Positions 62,798 to 64,000 of a stretch of 64,000 nt of DNA are shown in pieces (position 1 is the first letter of the stretch; the number at the start of each line of letters is the position of its first letter). Where the stretch lies: the NCBI RefSeq assembly GCF_000503775.1, contig NZ_KI629787.1, forward strand, positions 149,870 through 213,869, read 5' to 3'. Made by a program: the position numbers and the translations under genes. Origin of the DNA: Brevibacillus panacihumi W25 (GTDB taxonomy: Bacteria; Bacillota; Bacilli; Brevibacillales; Brevibacillaceae). The notes under the pieces are model-generated. The model was given only the letters and a program-made list of their open reading frames with translations. It was not told the origin of the DNA and searched no databases.

Positions 62798-64000
62798 ATG
62801 GAGGCTTATAAACTCCTCTCAGAAGACTTGAGAATGAAATTAGGGAAGCAACTTATAAACAAAACAGCCACACTAGGCGTCATCGGCCTTGGCTACGTAG
62901 GACTCCCTCTCGCAGTAGAAAAGGCTAAAGCCGGTTACCGTGTATATGGCTTCGACATCCAGCAAAAAAGAGTAGATATGGTCAATCAAGGTGTCAATTA
63001 TATCGGAGATGTCTTAGAGAATGAATTGAGAGATTTGGTGCGTGCAGGAATGATCACAGCAACCACTGATTATTCATTCATTCGTGATCTAGATGTCATC
63101 TCAATCTGCGTTCCTACCCCGTTAGATTCTTACCAACAGCCGGATATCACATATGTTAAGGCGTCGGCCGAAGCAGTAGCAACTTATTTGCATCCCGGAA
63201 TGTTGGTAGTATTAGAAAGCACAACATACCCGGGTACAACAGAAGAAATTGTTCTGCCGATCCTAGAGAATACAGGATTAAGATGCGGTGTGGATTTTTA
63301 CCTCGCGTATTCTCCTGAACGGGTTGATCCCGGAAATCGGGTCTATAACACTAAAAACACGCCAAAGGTTGTCGGTGGCGTAACGAAAGCATGTACTGAA
63401 GTAGCAGCGACCCTCTATGAACAGGTTCTTGAAGGTAAAGTACACCAGGTTTCCAGCCCAGCTGTAGCTGAGATGGAGAAAATTTTAGAGAATACATTCC
63501 GTAATATCAACATTGCCCTGGTAAATGAAATGGCAATTCTCTGCAACCGAATGGGTATCGATATTTGGGAAGTCATCGATGCAGCAAGTACAAAACCATA
63601 TGGATTTATGCCTTTCTATCCCGGACCTGGATTGGGAGGTCACTGTATCCCAGTAGACCCTTGGTACCTTACTTGGAAAGCTCGGGAGTTTAATTATCAT
63701 ACTAGGTTGATCGAAGTTGCTGGAGAGATCAATAACAGCATGCCAGAATTTGTAGTAGAACGCATTGGCGATATCCTGAATCAATTTTCTAAACCGATAA
63801 AGGGCTCTACAGTGCTCCTCTTGGGAATTGCCTATAAAAAAGACATTGATGATTACAGGGAATCACCAATCATTAAAATCATGGAGAAATTGAGGCAAAA
63901 AGGTGCAGAAGTCGTATTTAGTGATCCAAAAATTCCGCAGTTTTTCTATAAAAATAAGGAGTACAGCGGGATAGATTTGACAAAAGAGAATCTTCGCACC
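62798..64000 (+). CDS. UDP-sugar (nucleotide-sugar) 6-dehydrogenase, partial
   Basis: Starts at ATG 62798 with AAAGGGGG ahead and runs off the window end. N-terminal NAD-binding loop GVIGLGYVGLPLAVEKAKAG, SICVPTPLDSYQQPD, SPERVDPGN and the catalytic Cys in PGLGGHCIPVDPWYLTW. It oxidises a UDP-sugar to the uronic acid, of the WbpA/TviB/UDP-GlcNAc dehydrogenase type rather than UDP-glucose dehydrogenase, judging by GGHCIPVDPWYL. More GC-rich than the two transferases. It supplies an acidic sugar donor. Confidence 0.88.
   Translation, partial: MEAYKLLSEDLRMKLGKQLINKTATLGVIGLGYVGLPLAVEKAKAGYRVYGFDIQQKRVDMVNQGVNYIGDVLENELRDLVRAGMITATTDYSFIRDLDVISICVPTPLDSYQQPDITYVKASAEAVATYLHPGMLVVLESTTYPGTTEEIVLPILENTGLRCGVDFYLAYSPERVDPGNRVYNTKNTPKVVGGVTKACTEVAATLYEQVLEGKVHQVSSPAVAEMEKILENTFRNINIALVNEMAILCNRMGIDIWEVIDAASTKPYGFMPFYPGPGLGGHCIPVDPWYLTWKAREFNYHTRLIEVAGEINNSMPEFVVERIGDILNQFSKPIKGSTVLLLGIAYKKDIDDYRESPIIKIMEKLRQKGAEVVFSDPKIPQFFYKNKEYSGIDLTKENLRT

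Overview
The window looks like chromosome of a low-to-mid GC Firmicute of the Paenibacillaceae, most likely Brevibacillus. The main evidence is the core right half: a degS-degU-comFA-comFC-yvyF-flgM-flgN-flgK-flgL-yviE-fliW-csrA-hag order like that of Bacillus, a SAM-I riboswitch in front of metK, strong AGGAGG ribosome sites, SLH-type surface proteins and three S-layer-associated (SLAP) genes. The genus is an inference from gene order and protein style, not from a search.

Layout. (1) Positions 1-33 kb are an accessory region made of tandem copies of one integrative unit, called here A (only its tail, 1-6161), B (complete, about 6532-23594) and C (start only, 23900-29674). The gene order of a unit is: Rpn-type PD-(D/E)XK nuclease, tyrosine recombinase 1, small helical protein, convergent Xre repressor, small membrane protein, small unknowns, RadC-like protein, DUF960 protein, RHH protein with an iterated GTCGAC operator, a hairpin-dense non-coding region, two related unknown proteins, a DUF927 ATPase, tyrosine recombinase 2, and a DNA-binding-like protein. 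After a terminator comes a surface-protein cassette with no start codon, ribosome site or signal peptide. The cassettes of A and B begin at the same 11-base junction, TTGTGCTATTA, in the same reading frame. Each cassette is broken by an identical 2453-bp IS66 element with its own 8-bp target duplication; removing the IS and one duplication restores the frame. Unit C carries a clean IS21 element near its start and is cut short by a second IS21 without target duplication, next to a decayed third IS21.

(2) Positions 33-43 kb are cell-surface genes: a small orphan, a SMUG-like glycosylase, a secreted subtilase with four Ig-like repeats, three tandem SLAP genes, a subtilase with PPC and SLH domains, and a small exported protein. 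(3) Positions 43-50 kb hold the SAM riboswitch and metK, a polysaccharide deacetylase, degS-degU, a small membrane protein, and a Fic enzyme preceded by 11-bp tandem repeats. (4) Positions 50-59 kb hold competence and late flagellar genes, ending in the fliW-csrA-hag control loop with a visible CsrA hairpin in the hag leader. (5) Positions 59-64 kb are an AT-rich set of glycosyltransferases and a nucleotide-sugar dehydrogenase, probably for flagellin glycosylation.

The candidate new system is the tandem unit. I infer that its recombinases move or exchange the variable C-terminal part of a surface-layer protein, by joining start-less cassettes to an expressed 5' half that lies outside this window.
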